Notes under the pieces: generated by a model | Told to the model about the DNA's origin: nothing | Database searches by the model: none | Seen by the model: the letters and a program-made list of their open reading frames with translations, nothing else | Made by a program: the position numbers and the translations under genes | Origin: Bacteroidota bacterium | Lineage (GTDB): Bacteria; Bacteroidota; Bacteroidia; Flavobacteriales; Weeksellaceae | Direction of reading: 5' to 3' | DNA length: 26,832 nucleotides | Assembly: GCA_023394415.1 (NCBI GenBank) | Contig: JAEXAR010000003.1 | Coordinates: forward strand, 1-26,832 | Shown: in pieces, positions 8,638 to 16,011 of the stretch | Position numbering within the stretch: position 1 is the stretch's first letter | Layout: each line of letters opens with the position of its first letter

Positions 8638-10182
8638 CTATGAACTGCATGAAAGCATTGAGCATCCTGGTGTATCATTATATTTGGAAGGTCTTTTAAC
8701 GCTGAATTCAGGATAAATTTCCGTGTAAGGATTTTCTAATGCCATTAAAAGTTTATCAAATAAGTTGCGATTGCCATCATTTAATTCTTCAATACATTCA
8801 AACAAGAGGTAATTTCTTAGAACAAATTTTGGATTTGCATTTGTCATCAAAGATTTTGATTCGGCTCTAGAGATCTTATTTTGTTTTAGCCGCTGCTGAT
8901 ATTCATTAATGAAATCATTCAATTTTTCATAGTCGTTTTCAGACATTCTTTTGTAGAAAATATCTCCAAAAACTGTTTCCGAATTCAAATCAGCGACCAA
9001 GTTTTCAAGTTTGTTGAAGAACAGAGTATAGTCTATGCTAAGATCTTGCATCAACAACTGCCAATTGGTAAAGAATTTTTCATCAGAATCGTTCAACTCA
9101 TCAAAACCAAACTTTTTGCAAAGCATTTCGTCGTGTCGCTGCCAAAAATATCCAGAGAAATCATTTAACACTTTTTCTAAAGCCGAGCTGTCTTCAATTA
9201 ATGGATATAGTGCATTTGCCAACTGCCAAAGATTCCATTGCGCAATTTTTCCTTGTTGTCCGAAGGCGTATCTTCTGCCGGGCAAATCAGTTGTATTTGG
9301 TGTAAAATTCAAATCATACTCGTCGAGCATTGAGAAGGGCCCATAATCTATTGAAAGTCCAAGTACAGACATGTTGTCGGTATTCATAACGCCGTGTGTA
9401 AACCCGACTCTAAACCATTCTACAATTAAATCTGCTGTTTTTTTTGAAACTGAATGAAAAAATTGAAGATATTTTTCTGAACCTTCAGAATTTATTTCTG
9501 GGAAGTAATTTTCAATGGTGAAATCTGCAAGTTTTTTTAATAATGTGTGATTTTTCTGTGCTGAAATCAACTCAAAATGTCCAAAACGCAAAAAACTTTC
9601 AGCGGTTCTAATCATCACTGCGCCTTTTTCAGCTTTTGGATTTCCGGAATACATCAAGTCGCGCACTACGTTTTCACCAGTAAAACTGATACTCAAACCT
9701 CTTGATGTAGCAATGTTAAGAAAATGCATCGCTTCACTCATTAGATATTCGCGAATTGTGGAACGTAAAACCGCTCTTCCATCCGCACTTCTGGAATAGG
9801 GTGTTGCACCGGCACCTTTCCATTGTATTTCTGTTTTCTTGCCTTTAGAATTTACAATTTCTCCCGCAAAAATAGCTCTTCCGTCACCCAATTGTCCTGC
9901 CCAGTTTCCGAATTGATGTCCTGCATAAGCCGTAGCATATGGTTTTATATGGGATGGAATATGGTTGGAGTTGAGGAAATCAATATCGGTTTGAGACTCT
10001 AGTTTTCCGAGGCCTATTTCTTCTGAAAGATTTTGATTAAATAAAATAAGTTCAGCTTTTTCAAACCCTGCAGGATTTACCAATGCATAAAGAACGTTCG
10101 GAGTTTGTCTCTGAAAGGTATTCATTGAAATATCGCCGGGAAATTCTGAAATAAAAGGTTGTGAAATTTTATTTAAGTTCAT
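8638..10182 (-). CDS. selO: SelO/YdiU protein adenylyltransferase (UPF0061)
   Basis: SelO is a pseudokinase-fold enzyme that transfers AMP from ATP to Ser/Thr/Tyr of target proteins, linked to redox stress in other bacteria. The 514-residue length is typical. Family signatures are AYAGHQFGNWAGQLGDGRA (85-103), QWKGAGATPYSR (120-131, Lys122 for phosphate binding), Glu145 in REYLMSE, HGVMNTDN (263-270) with metal-binding Asn270, and IDYGPF with Asp279. These align with the catalytic Lys, Glu, Asn and Asp of characterised SelO. The tail ends CSMLSCSS; Cys512, third from the end, sits where eukaryotic SelO has selenocysteine. The activation loop (280-305) has no Cys. The start at 10182 keeps the conserved FPGD segment (14-17). 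It appears monocistronic. Confidence 0.93.
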   Translation of the reverse strand: MNLNKISQPFISEFPGDISMNTFQRQTPNVLYALVNPAGFEKAELILFNQNLSEEIGLGKLESQTDIDFLNSNHIPSHIKPYATAYAGHQFGNWAGQLGDGRAIFAGEIVNSKGKKTEIQWKGAGATPYSRSADGRAVLRSTIREYLMSEAMHFLNIATSRGLSISFTGENVVRDLMYSGNPKAEKGAVMIRTAESFLRFGHFELISAQKNHTLLKKLADFTIENYFPEINSEGSEKYLQFFHSVSKKTADLIVEWFRVGFTHGVMNTDNMSVLGLSIDYGPFSMLDEYDLNFTPNTTDLPGRRYAFGQQGKIAQWNLWQLANALYPLIEDSSALEKVLNDFSGYFWQRHDEMLCKKFGFDELNDSDEKFFTNWQLLMQDLSIDYTLFFNKLENLVADLNSETVFGDIFYKRMSENDYEKLNDFINEYQQRLKQNKISRAESKSLMTNANPKFVLRNYLLFECIEELNDGNRNLFDKLLMALENPYTEIYPEFSVKRPSKYNDTPGCSMLSCSS

Positions 10183-10200
10183 GGGATAAAGATACTTATT

Positions 10201-10230
10201 AAAAAAGAAACCTTCCGTTAGGGAAGGTTT
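10201..10230 (-). terminator. Terminator of the ricT-gldH-PBP1A operon
   Basis: A 9-bp perfect stem, AAACCTTCC / GGAAGGTTT (10208-10216 with 10222-10230), is followed on the minus strand by CTTTTTT. It lies 7 bp after the PBP1A stop codon and 18 bp or more before selO. Confidence 0.8.
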
Positions 10231-10237
10231 ACTTTAA

Positions 10238-12631
10238 TTATTGGTTGAAATCAACATCTGATTCTTTATTCAGATTTTCGTTGATGTTTTCTTCTTTTTT
10301 AGGTTTTGTTGCTTTCGGTTTGGTGCCGCTTGATTTTGGTGCTTCTTCTTTCGGCGCTGGATTTTTTAATTCATCTAATGTTTGCAATCCTCCTTCATCA
10401 CCATAACCGCCACCTAAACCTTGTAGATCGGAACAATCGCCAGTCCAGTTTGAAGGTTTGATGAATTTATCATCCGGTGAAATCTCAAGTTCTTTGTCGG
10501 CATATACTTTTTTCATAAAAATTGCCCAAATTGGAAGCGCCATCTTTGCACCCTGACCTTCACCTGTTCCCCAGAAGTGTGTGGCTCTGTCTTCCCAACC
10601 TACCCAAACACCGGTTGCCAGATTAGGTGTAAGACCAATAAACCAACCATCGGAGTTATTCTGTGTTGTACCCGTTTTCGCTGCAATTTCCACATCTTTG
10701 GATATTCCTCTTCTTTGCAACTCACCGGAAGCTGTACCAAATTGTGCTACCCCTTTCATAAGATCAATCATGGTGTAGGCGTACATTTCGTTCATAACTT
10801 CTTTCACCTCATTTTTCACCTCGGTGATAACTCTTCCGTTAGCATCTTCAATACGCCAAACCATTTCCGGTTTTATATAGTTTCCGAAGTTGGCAAATGT
10901 ACTGTAAGCACCAAGCATTTCGTAGATTGTAATATCTGATGAACCAAGTGCAACAGCATATTCATTGGGAATTTCTTCTGTTACTCCTAAATCTCTAGCA
11001 AGCTGAATTACCTTTTTAGGACTGGTCATCTCAATTAAACGCACAGCGACAGGGTTTTTGGAATGTGCTAATGCATCTCTCAAAGTCAATTGTCCGCCGG
11101 AACCTTCAACCTTCCAAGATCCTTTGGTGTAAGTTGCATTGGAAACCTGTGAACAAGGCGTCATTCCCAAATTCATAATTGCTGTGGCATATACAAATGG
11201 TTTGAATGTAGAGCCTACCTGTCTTTTTCCTTGTTTAATATGGTCATATTGGAAGTGCTGCCAGTTGATACCGCCAACCCAAGCCTTAATTTCGCCGGTT
11301 CCCGGAACCATAGACATTAAACCAGCCTGTGCGATTTGCTTGTGATAGCGGATAGAGTCGTAAGGTGACATTTCTACTTCCTCCTCGCCATTCCAAGTAA
11401 ATCTGGAAGTTTTAATTGGCGTTTTAAATTCAATCATAATCGAGTCTTCAGGTACTCCGGCTGCTTTTAGCTGTTTGTATCTTCCGGTTCTCTTCATGGC
11501 CTGCAACATAATGCCGTCAATTTCCTTTTGAGATATAAGGTAGAAAGGTCTTTGTTTTCTGCCTCTTTGTTCAGCGTCAAAACTTCTTTGAAGTGAGGTA
11601 AGGTGTTCTTTTATAGCTTCTTCTGCATAATTTTGCATTTTAGAATCTAAAGTCACATAAATTTTAAGCCCATCTTTGAAAAGATTTAGCGGTTTTCCGG
11701 TTTTCTTTTCATAATCTTTCAAATATTGATCGATCTCTTTTCTTAAATAGAACTTATAATAAGCAGAATACCCTTCTTCAATTGTTTTTATTGGATGAAA
11801 ATCTACTTTTATCGGTGTATCTACAGCTTTTTGATAAGTAGCTTGGTCAATATAACCTGTATCACGCATTTGCCCAAGAACGACATCTCTTCTCCTTTTT
11901 GCTCTTTCCGGGTTTCTCATCGGATTGTTGGCAATTGGTGCTTCCAGCATTGCTACAAACATTGCTGATTCCGGTAATGTAAGCTGTTTTGTGGATTTAT
12001 TGAAATATATTTTAGAGGCCATCTCAATGCCATTGGCATTATAAGTAAAATCAAATTTGTTAAAATATAGTTTTACAATTTCCTCTTTGGTATATCTTTT
12101 CTCAAGGCTTACAGCAACTACCCATTCTTTCAATTTTTGAAAAACCCTTTTTATCGGATTTGATGATGGATCTGGAGTGAAAAGCAATTTTGCCAACTGC
12201 TGTGTGATGGTAGAACCACCACCTCTGTCGCCACGGAAATAAATGGCTCTTGCAACCGATTTCAAATCGATCCCGGAGTGTTCTTTGAAGCGCTCATCTT
12301 CTTTAGCCTGAAGCGCATATATCAAATGTGGCGGAAGGTCTTTATATTCAACAGGTTCTGTTTTTTCTTTCTCAAACTTGCCAAGCAGTACTCCATCTGA
12401 AGAATAAATTTCTGATGCGACATAGATATCAGGATTTTCAAGCTGTTTAACATCCGGCATTTCACCAAGGAAACCTTGGGAAACGGCGAAGAATAATCCC
12501 GAAATTCCTAAAACGACTGCGATAAGCGCCAGCCAAATGAATTTCACCCATTTTTTATAGCCTTTGTTTTTCACCTTTTTTGGTGGCAAAGGAAATGTGC
12601 TGCCTGTTGTCTGCGTTTTTTTGTTTTCCAT
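10238..12631 (-). CDS. mrcA: Class A penicillin-binding protein (PBP1A-type bifunctional transglycosylase/transpeptidase)
   Basis: This 797-residue inner-membrane enzyme polymerises lipid II glycan strands and cross-links the peptides. A Lys-rich cytoplasmic start is followed by one membrane anchor (about 30-50). The GT51 domain has catalytic Glu111 in AKEDERFKEHSGID and GGGSTITQQLAKLLF (137-151). The transpeptidase domain has the three penicillin-binding motifs: STFK (Ser474/Lys477), SKN (524-526) and KTGT (652-655). The C-terminus (about 755-797) is a Pro/Lys/Asn-rich low-complexity tail. The start codon is two bases past the gldH stop, so the two are co-transcribed and probably translationally coupled. 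The symbol follows the E. coli PBP1A convention; the exact paralogue is not determinable here. Confidence 0.95.
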   Translation of the reverse strand: MENKKTQTTGSTFPLPPKKVKNKGYKKWVKFIWLALIAVVLGISGLFFAVSQGFLGEMPDVKQLENPDIYVASEIYSSDGVLLGKFEKEKTEPVEYKDLPPHLIYALQAKEDERFKEHSGIDLKSVARAIYFRGDRGGGSTITQQLAKLLFTPDPSSNPIKRVFQKLKEWVVAVSLEKRYTKEEIVKLYFNKFDFTYNANGIEMASKIYFNKSTKQLTLPESAMFVAMLEAPIANNPMRNPERAKRRRDVVLGQMRDTGYIDQATYQKAVDTPIKVDFHPIKTIEEGYSAYYKFYLRKEIDQYLKDYEKKTGKPLNLFKDGLKIYVTLDSKMQNYAEEAIKEHLTSLQRSFDAEQRGRKQRPFYLISQKEIDGIMLQAMKRTGRYKQLKAAGVPEDSIMIEFKTPIKTSRFTWNGEEEVEMSPYDSIRYHKQIAQAGLMSMVPGTGEIKAWVGGINWQHFQYDHIKQGKRQVGSTFKPFVYATAIMNLGMTPCSQVSNATYTKGSWKVEGSGGQLTLRDALAHSKNPVAVRLIEMTSPKKVIQLARDLGVTEEIPNEYAVALGSSDITIYEMLGAYSTFANFGNYIKPEMVWRIEDANGRVITEVKNEVKEVMNEMYAYTMIDLMKGVAQFGTASGELQRRGISKDVEIAAKTGTTQNNSDGWFIGLTPNLATGVWVGWEDRATHFWGTGEGQGAKMALPIWAIFMKKVYADKELEISPDDKFIKPSNWTGDCSDLQGLGGGYGDEGGLQTLDELKNPAPKEEAPKSSGTKPKATKPKKEENINENLNKESDVDFNQ

Positions 12632-12632
12632 C

Positions 12633-13091
12633 TTATGGTTTAGCTGATTCTATTTTAATCCCAAAATCTTCAATACCTTTCAGTGTGTCTCTTCTCATTG
12701 CGTGTTGTACGTCAATAAAATATTTTCCGTTCTTGGGAAATTTATAATTTAATTTATACTGAAACAGAGTTTCTTTGGTTTCGCCAAATCCGCTCCCAAT
12801 CCATTCTCCGTTAGGTTTTGCAAGAATGTAGTTTAATGTATCAATCTTGCTTTTGTTTTCTTTGCTGTATAACTTACTGAACACCCATAGATTACTGTAA
12901 GGATATTCGTTATTATTTCTTACAACAAATATAATGTTTTTAGGATTTTGTGAATCCTTTATCTCAAATTCAAATTTCTGTGATGCCTTTTTTTGCCACA
13001 TTCCGTTCAGTGAATGCATATAAACATCTTCTCCGTTATAGCTGCAACTTAACAATAATAACGGCAATAGAAACGTGAAAAGTTTATTCAT
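12633..13091 (-). CDS. gldH: Gliding motility lipoprotein GldH
   Basis: The protein is 152 residues: MNKLFTFLLPLLLLSC, a lipoprotein signal with the modified Cys at 16, then a beta-rich domain (YMHSLNGMWQKK, KNIIFVVRNNNEYPYSNLW, then a C-terminal HAMRRDTLKGIEDFGIKIE). These segments match GldH, a lipoprotein required for gliding in Flavobacterium johnsoniae and also present in non-gliding relatives. The frame stays open upstream to 13316, but that part is a shadow of the ricT tail. The ATG at 13091 gives the lipoprotein signal and overlaps the ricT stop by 8 bp (ATGAATAA). It sits between ricT and PBP1A, linking it to envelope biogenesis. A precise biochemical role is not known to me. Confidence 0.9.
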   Translation of the reverse strand: MNKLFTFLLPLLLLSCSYNGEDVYMHSLNGMWQKKASQKFEFEIKDSQNPKNIIFVVRNNNEYPYSNLWVFSKLYSKENKSKIDTLNYILAKPNGEWIGSGFGETKETLFQYKLNYKFPKNGKYFIDVQHAMRRDTLKGIEDFGIKIESAKP

Positions 13092-14397
13092 TATTATTCG
13101 GTTTAGGTGCGTTTTTCTTGTAATTTTTTTTGAAGTTTTTGTTTGGTCTCTTTCCTTCTCCGCTATTAGTGTCTTTTGTATCAGAACTTTTGTTTTGAGG
13201 CTTATTGCTTTGTTGATTCTGATTTTGATTCTGAGGTTTACGATTAGAGTTCTCGTTATTCCTTCTGTCTTTTTGTGGTTTGTTGTTTTTATTGGAAGAA
13301 CGGTTCTTCTTTTCAAAACGATCCGGGTTGTTCTCCTGAATTAGATCAACCGTTTTTACAGCAGCAATTTCATCCGAAACCAAATCTTCTAGCAAAGATG
13401 ATTTCTGTCCGTTTTTATTTTTGCGCATTTGATCTTTAACTTTATGAATTTCAATACCGTACCACGCAACAGGGTTTTCGGCATAAGCAAACCACATTTT
13501 TCTTTTGAAAACATCAATCTTAATGCAGAATGCTTTTCCTTTTTCTGTATCCAGTGTTGTATTTGATGAAGGGAAATCGGAAAGTGCATCCAAATAACTG
13601 TCAAGCTCGTAATTGAGACAGCATTTCAATTTTCCACACTGGCCGGCTAATTTTTGTGGATTGATACTTAATTGTTGATATCGAGCAGCATTAGTGTTTA
13701 CAGATCTGAAGTCTGTTAACCAAGATGAACAACAAAGTTCACGACCACAAGAACCTATACCGCCAATTTTTGCAGCTTCCTGACGGAAACCGATTTGTTT
13801 CATATCGATTTTTGTGCGAAATGTAGTTGCATACTCCTTAATTAATTGCCTGAAATCCACACGGTTATCGGCAGTGTAATAAAAAGTGGCTTTTGCACCA
13901 TCACCCTGAAACTCAACATCAGTAATCTTCATTTCAAGCCCAAGTCTTGTAGCGATGATCTTAGCTTGGGTTTTTATATCATTTTCTTTTTTTCTTGCTT
14001 CTTGCCAAACTTCAACATCTTTTTGGTTCGAAACTCTGTATATCTTAAGGGTTTGATCTTCAGAGAAATTTTTCTTTTTCATCTGAATTCTCACCAACTC
14101 ACCAGTGAGACTCACAATTCCTACATCGTGACCCGGATTCGATTCTACGGTGACTATGCTTCCTACGTGAAGCGGTAATTTGTGCGTGTTTTTAAAGAAA
14201 CACTTTCTGTCATTTTTAAATCTGACTTCTACATATTGTTCTTCGTTTTTTTGGCTCGGACTATTAACATTCGAAAGCCAATCGAAAACGCTTAATTTAT
14301 AGCTGTTACCGCAAGTATCTACATTTTCGCATCCTGTAGCGGCTTTTATTCCGCAAGAATGACCGGAATCGCCGGATGTTTTACATCCACAACTCAT
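13084..14397 (-). CDS. ricT: RicT-type PSP1-domain Fe-S protein (YaaT homologue)
   Basis: This 437-residue cytoplasmic protein is of the PSP1/RicT family. In Bacillus subtilis RicT (YaaT) forms an Fe-S complex that affects RNA processing and development; the job in Bacteroidota is less clear. The N-terminus is Cys-rich (MSCGCK; Cys 3, 5, 15, 23, 29). The PSP1 core spans about 50-290. It includes FYYTADNRVDFRQL (172-185), GGIGSCGRELCC (212-223) and AGQCGKLKCCLNYE (251-264), giving Cys 217, 222, 223, 254, 259 and 260, the likely cluster ligands. The last 75 residues are a Lys/Asn/Gln-rich disordered tail (KPQNQNQNQQSNKPQ and similar), which is unusual for Bacillus RicT. It is first in the operon with gldH and PBP1A. 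Confidence 0.9.
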   Translation of the reverse strand: MSCGCKTSGDSGHSCGIKAATGCENVDTCGNSYKLSVFDWLSNVNSPSQKNEEQYVEVRFKNDRKCFFKNTHKLPLHVGSIVTVESNPGHDVGIVSLTGELVRIQMKKKNFSEDQTLKIYRVSNQKDVEVWQEARKKENDIKTQAKIIATRLGLEMKITDVEFQGDGAKATFYYTADNRVDFRQLIKEYATTFRTKIDMKQIGFRQEAAKIGGIGSCGRELCCSSWLTDFRSVNTNAARYQQLSINPQKLAGQCGKLKCCLNYELDSYLDALSDFPSSNTTLDTEKGKAFCIKIDVFKRKMWFAYAENPVAWYGIEIHKVKDQMRKNKNGQKSSLLEDLVSDEIAAVKTVDLIQENNPDRFEKKNRSSNKNNKPQKDRRNNENSNRKPQNQNQNQQSNKPQNKSSDTKDTNSGEGKRPNKNFKKNYKKNAPKPNNNE

Positions 14398-14422
14398 ATA
14401 TAATAGTTTAATTAAATTCCTG

Positions 14423-14450
14423 CAAATTTAGTATAATTTTTCACAAACAA
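14423..14450 (-). promoter_or_regulatory. ricT-gldH-PBP1A operon promoter
   Basis: The minus strand reads TAAATTTG (rc of 14423-14430) followed by CA, a perfect -7 element. A TTG (rc of 14448-14450) lies 17 bp upstream. The -7 element is about 25 bp from the ricT ATG at 14397. Confidence 0.55.
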
Positions 14451-14737
14451 ACCTGGAGATTCTTAATTATAAAAATAAATTAAATTCTGAAAAAAATCTT
14501 TTTTTTGCTGATAATAATTTAAGAAATATAAGTTATTATTATTTATTTTAAAATGCTTAAATTGAGATCTTTATTATAATTTAGAAACTGTTTAAAACTA
14601 AACAACCATTTAATTAATACAATGTAAATTATAGAAAATCAATTTATTACAATGGATTAAAACCTTAAACCAATGCTAAAAATAACAATTTGTTTAAAAA
14701 TATTATGAAAAATTAACATTACTATACAAAATAATTT

Positions 14738-14745
14738 TAAATTTG
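14738..14745 (+). promoter_or_regulatory. -7 element of the FadL/SGNH operon
   Basis: TAAATTTG matches TAnnTTTG exactly and lies 21 bp before the ATG at 14767. The expected -33 TTG is not present (the region reads AACATT). The alternative TTG start codon at 14743 lies inside this box, which argues against it. Confidence 0.5.
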
Positions 14746-14766
14746 GCAGCAATAATAATCTATAAT

Positions 14767-15999
14767 ATGAGAAAATTAATCGTTTCAATGTCTCTCCTTG
14801 CTGGTATGATGGTATATGCCGGTGGCTTCAGAGTATCTTTGCAAGGGGTAAAACAATTGGCAATGGCACATACCAGTGCACACGCAGAAGATGCGAGTGT
14901 GGCATTCTTTAATCCTGCAGGTATTTCTTTTATTCCTGCTAAATTGAGTGTTGCAGCAGGTGGTTTTGGTGCTTTGTCTAAAGTAACTTATCAAAATCCC
15001 TCAACACTTCAGTCTTACGAAACCGACAATCCATTAGGAACGCCTATTTATGCGGCTGTTGCATACAAACCAATCGAAAATGTTTCTTTAGGTTTCAGTT
15101 TTACAACGCCCTATGGTAGTACCATTAATTGGGGAGAAGAATGGGCAGGAAAAGAAATTGTGCAGAAGATGTCGCTAAAAGCTCTTTATTTCCAGCCAAT
15201 GATTTCTGTGAAACTAGCACCATGGGCTTCTGTTGGGGCCAGTTATATTTACGCAAAAGGTGAAGTAGATTGGGATAAAGCCGTGACGCAATTGGGAGGA
15301 TCTTTGAACATTAATGACAGCAATGCTAAAGGAAGTGGTTTTGGCGTTGGCTTTTATTTCCAACCGGATCAAAACTGGGATGTAAGTTTAGCTTATAGAA
15401 GCCCTGTTAGAATGAAAGCTGAAAATGGTACAGCAACCTTTAATATTTCAAGTGCTCTATATCCAAGATTAGGTTTAAGTACTTCTGGAACAGATAAATT
15501 TAAAGCGACTTTACCTTTGGTTGATGAATGGACAGTAGGTGCAGCGGTTAACGTCACTCCAAAATGGAAATTGGCTGCCGATTTCAACTATACAGGCTGG
15601 TCACAATATAATAAATTAACTCTTGATTTCGAAAAAGCGCCTGTTGGTAACCAAACAGATGTCACAGTTTTAACGACGCCTAAAAATTTCCACGATACCA
15701 GAACTTTCAGATTGGGTACCGAATATAAATTTAACGATATGGTTGCCGGAAGAGCTGGTTGGTATTATGATGAGTCACCTTACGAAGACAAAAACTTCAT
15801 TCCAGAAACGCCATCTTTCGATGCTCATGTTGCGACAGCTGGTTTAGGTCTTAATTTTGGTGCTTTAGGCGTTGATCTTTCAGCTGCTATGTCATTTCCG
15901 AAAGCAAGAACTTTCAATAATCAATACTATAATTTCTCAGGGCAGGCAAAAGCCAAAACGTACTATTTTGGTTTAGGGCTTAACTATAATCTTAAATAA
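14767..15999 (+). CDS. FadL/OmpP1/TodX-family outer-membrane transport protein
   Basis: This outer-membrane beta-barrel of about 410 residues takes up hydrophobic compounds, typically long-chain fatty acids. A signal peptide (MRKLIVSMSLLAGMMVYA) precedes a mature end GGFRVSLQGVKQLAMAHTS. The next segment, around DASVAFFNPAGIS, is the FadL hatch signature with its NPAG motif. The rest alternates amphipathic strands with aromatic girdle residues and ends in a strand with YYFGLGLNYNLK. I start at the ATG at 14767; the frame is open eight codons further, but that part overlaps the -7 promoter box. The SGNH lipoprotein gene follows after 12 bp, so the porin may take up lipids released by that enzyme. 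The actual substrate is not readable from sequence. Confidence 0.9.
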   Translation: MRKLIVSMSLLAGMMVYAGGFRVSLQGVKQLAMAHTSAHAEDASVAFFNPAGISFIPAKLSVAAGGFGALSKVTYQNPSTLQSYETDNPLGTPIYAAVAYKPIENVSLGFSFTTPYGSTINWGEEWAGKEIVQKMSLKALYFQPMISVKLAPWASVGASYIYAKGEVDWDKAVTQLGGSLNINDSNAKGSGFGVGFYFQPDQNWDVSLAYRSPVRMKAENGTATFNISSALYPRLGLSTSGTDKFKATLPLVDEWTVGAAVNVTPKWKLAADFNYTGWSQYNKLTLDFEKAPVGNQTDVTVLTTPKNFHDTRTFRLGTEYKFNDMVAGRAGWYYDESPYEDKNFIPETPSFDAHVATAGLGLNFGALGVDLSAAMSFPKARTFNNQYYNFSGQAKAKTYYFGLGLNYNLK

Positions 16000-16011
16000 T
16001 TTTAAAATAAT

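Larger units (their letters stand above)
14398..14766. other. AT-rich divergent intergenic region
   Basis: This 369-bp spacer lies between the divergent ricT and FadL-family genes. It is very AT-rich, with many A and T runs and frequent stops on both strands, and has no plausible coding frame. It contains the ricT promoter near 14423 and the porin -7 box at 14738. About 280 bp between them carries no motif I can name. An upstream AT-rich activating region or a small RNA is possible but not supported. Confidence 0.6.

Noticed and set aside
10577..10939. 120-codon plus-strand open frame inside the PBP1A gene
   Set aside because: Antisense to the transpeptidase domain, Cys/His-rich by chance, no start context. 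The KTGT and SKN motifs of PBP1A prove the other strand.
13092..13316. N-terminal 75-residue extension of the gldH frame
   Set aside because: It is the out-of-frame shadow of the low-complexity ricT tail; the lipoprotein signal begins at the ATG at 13091.
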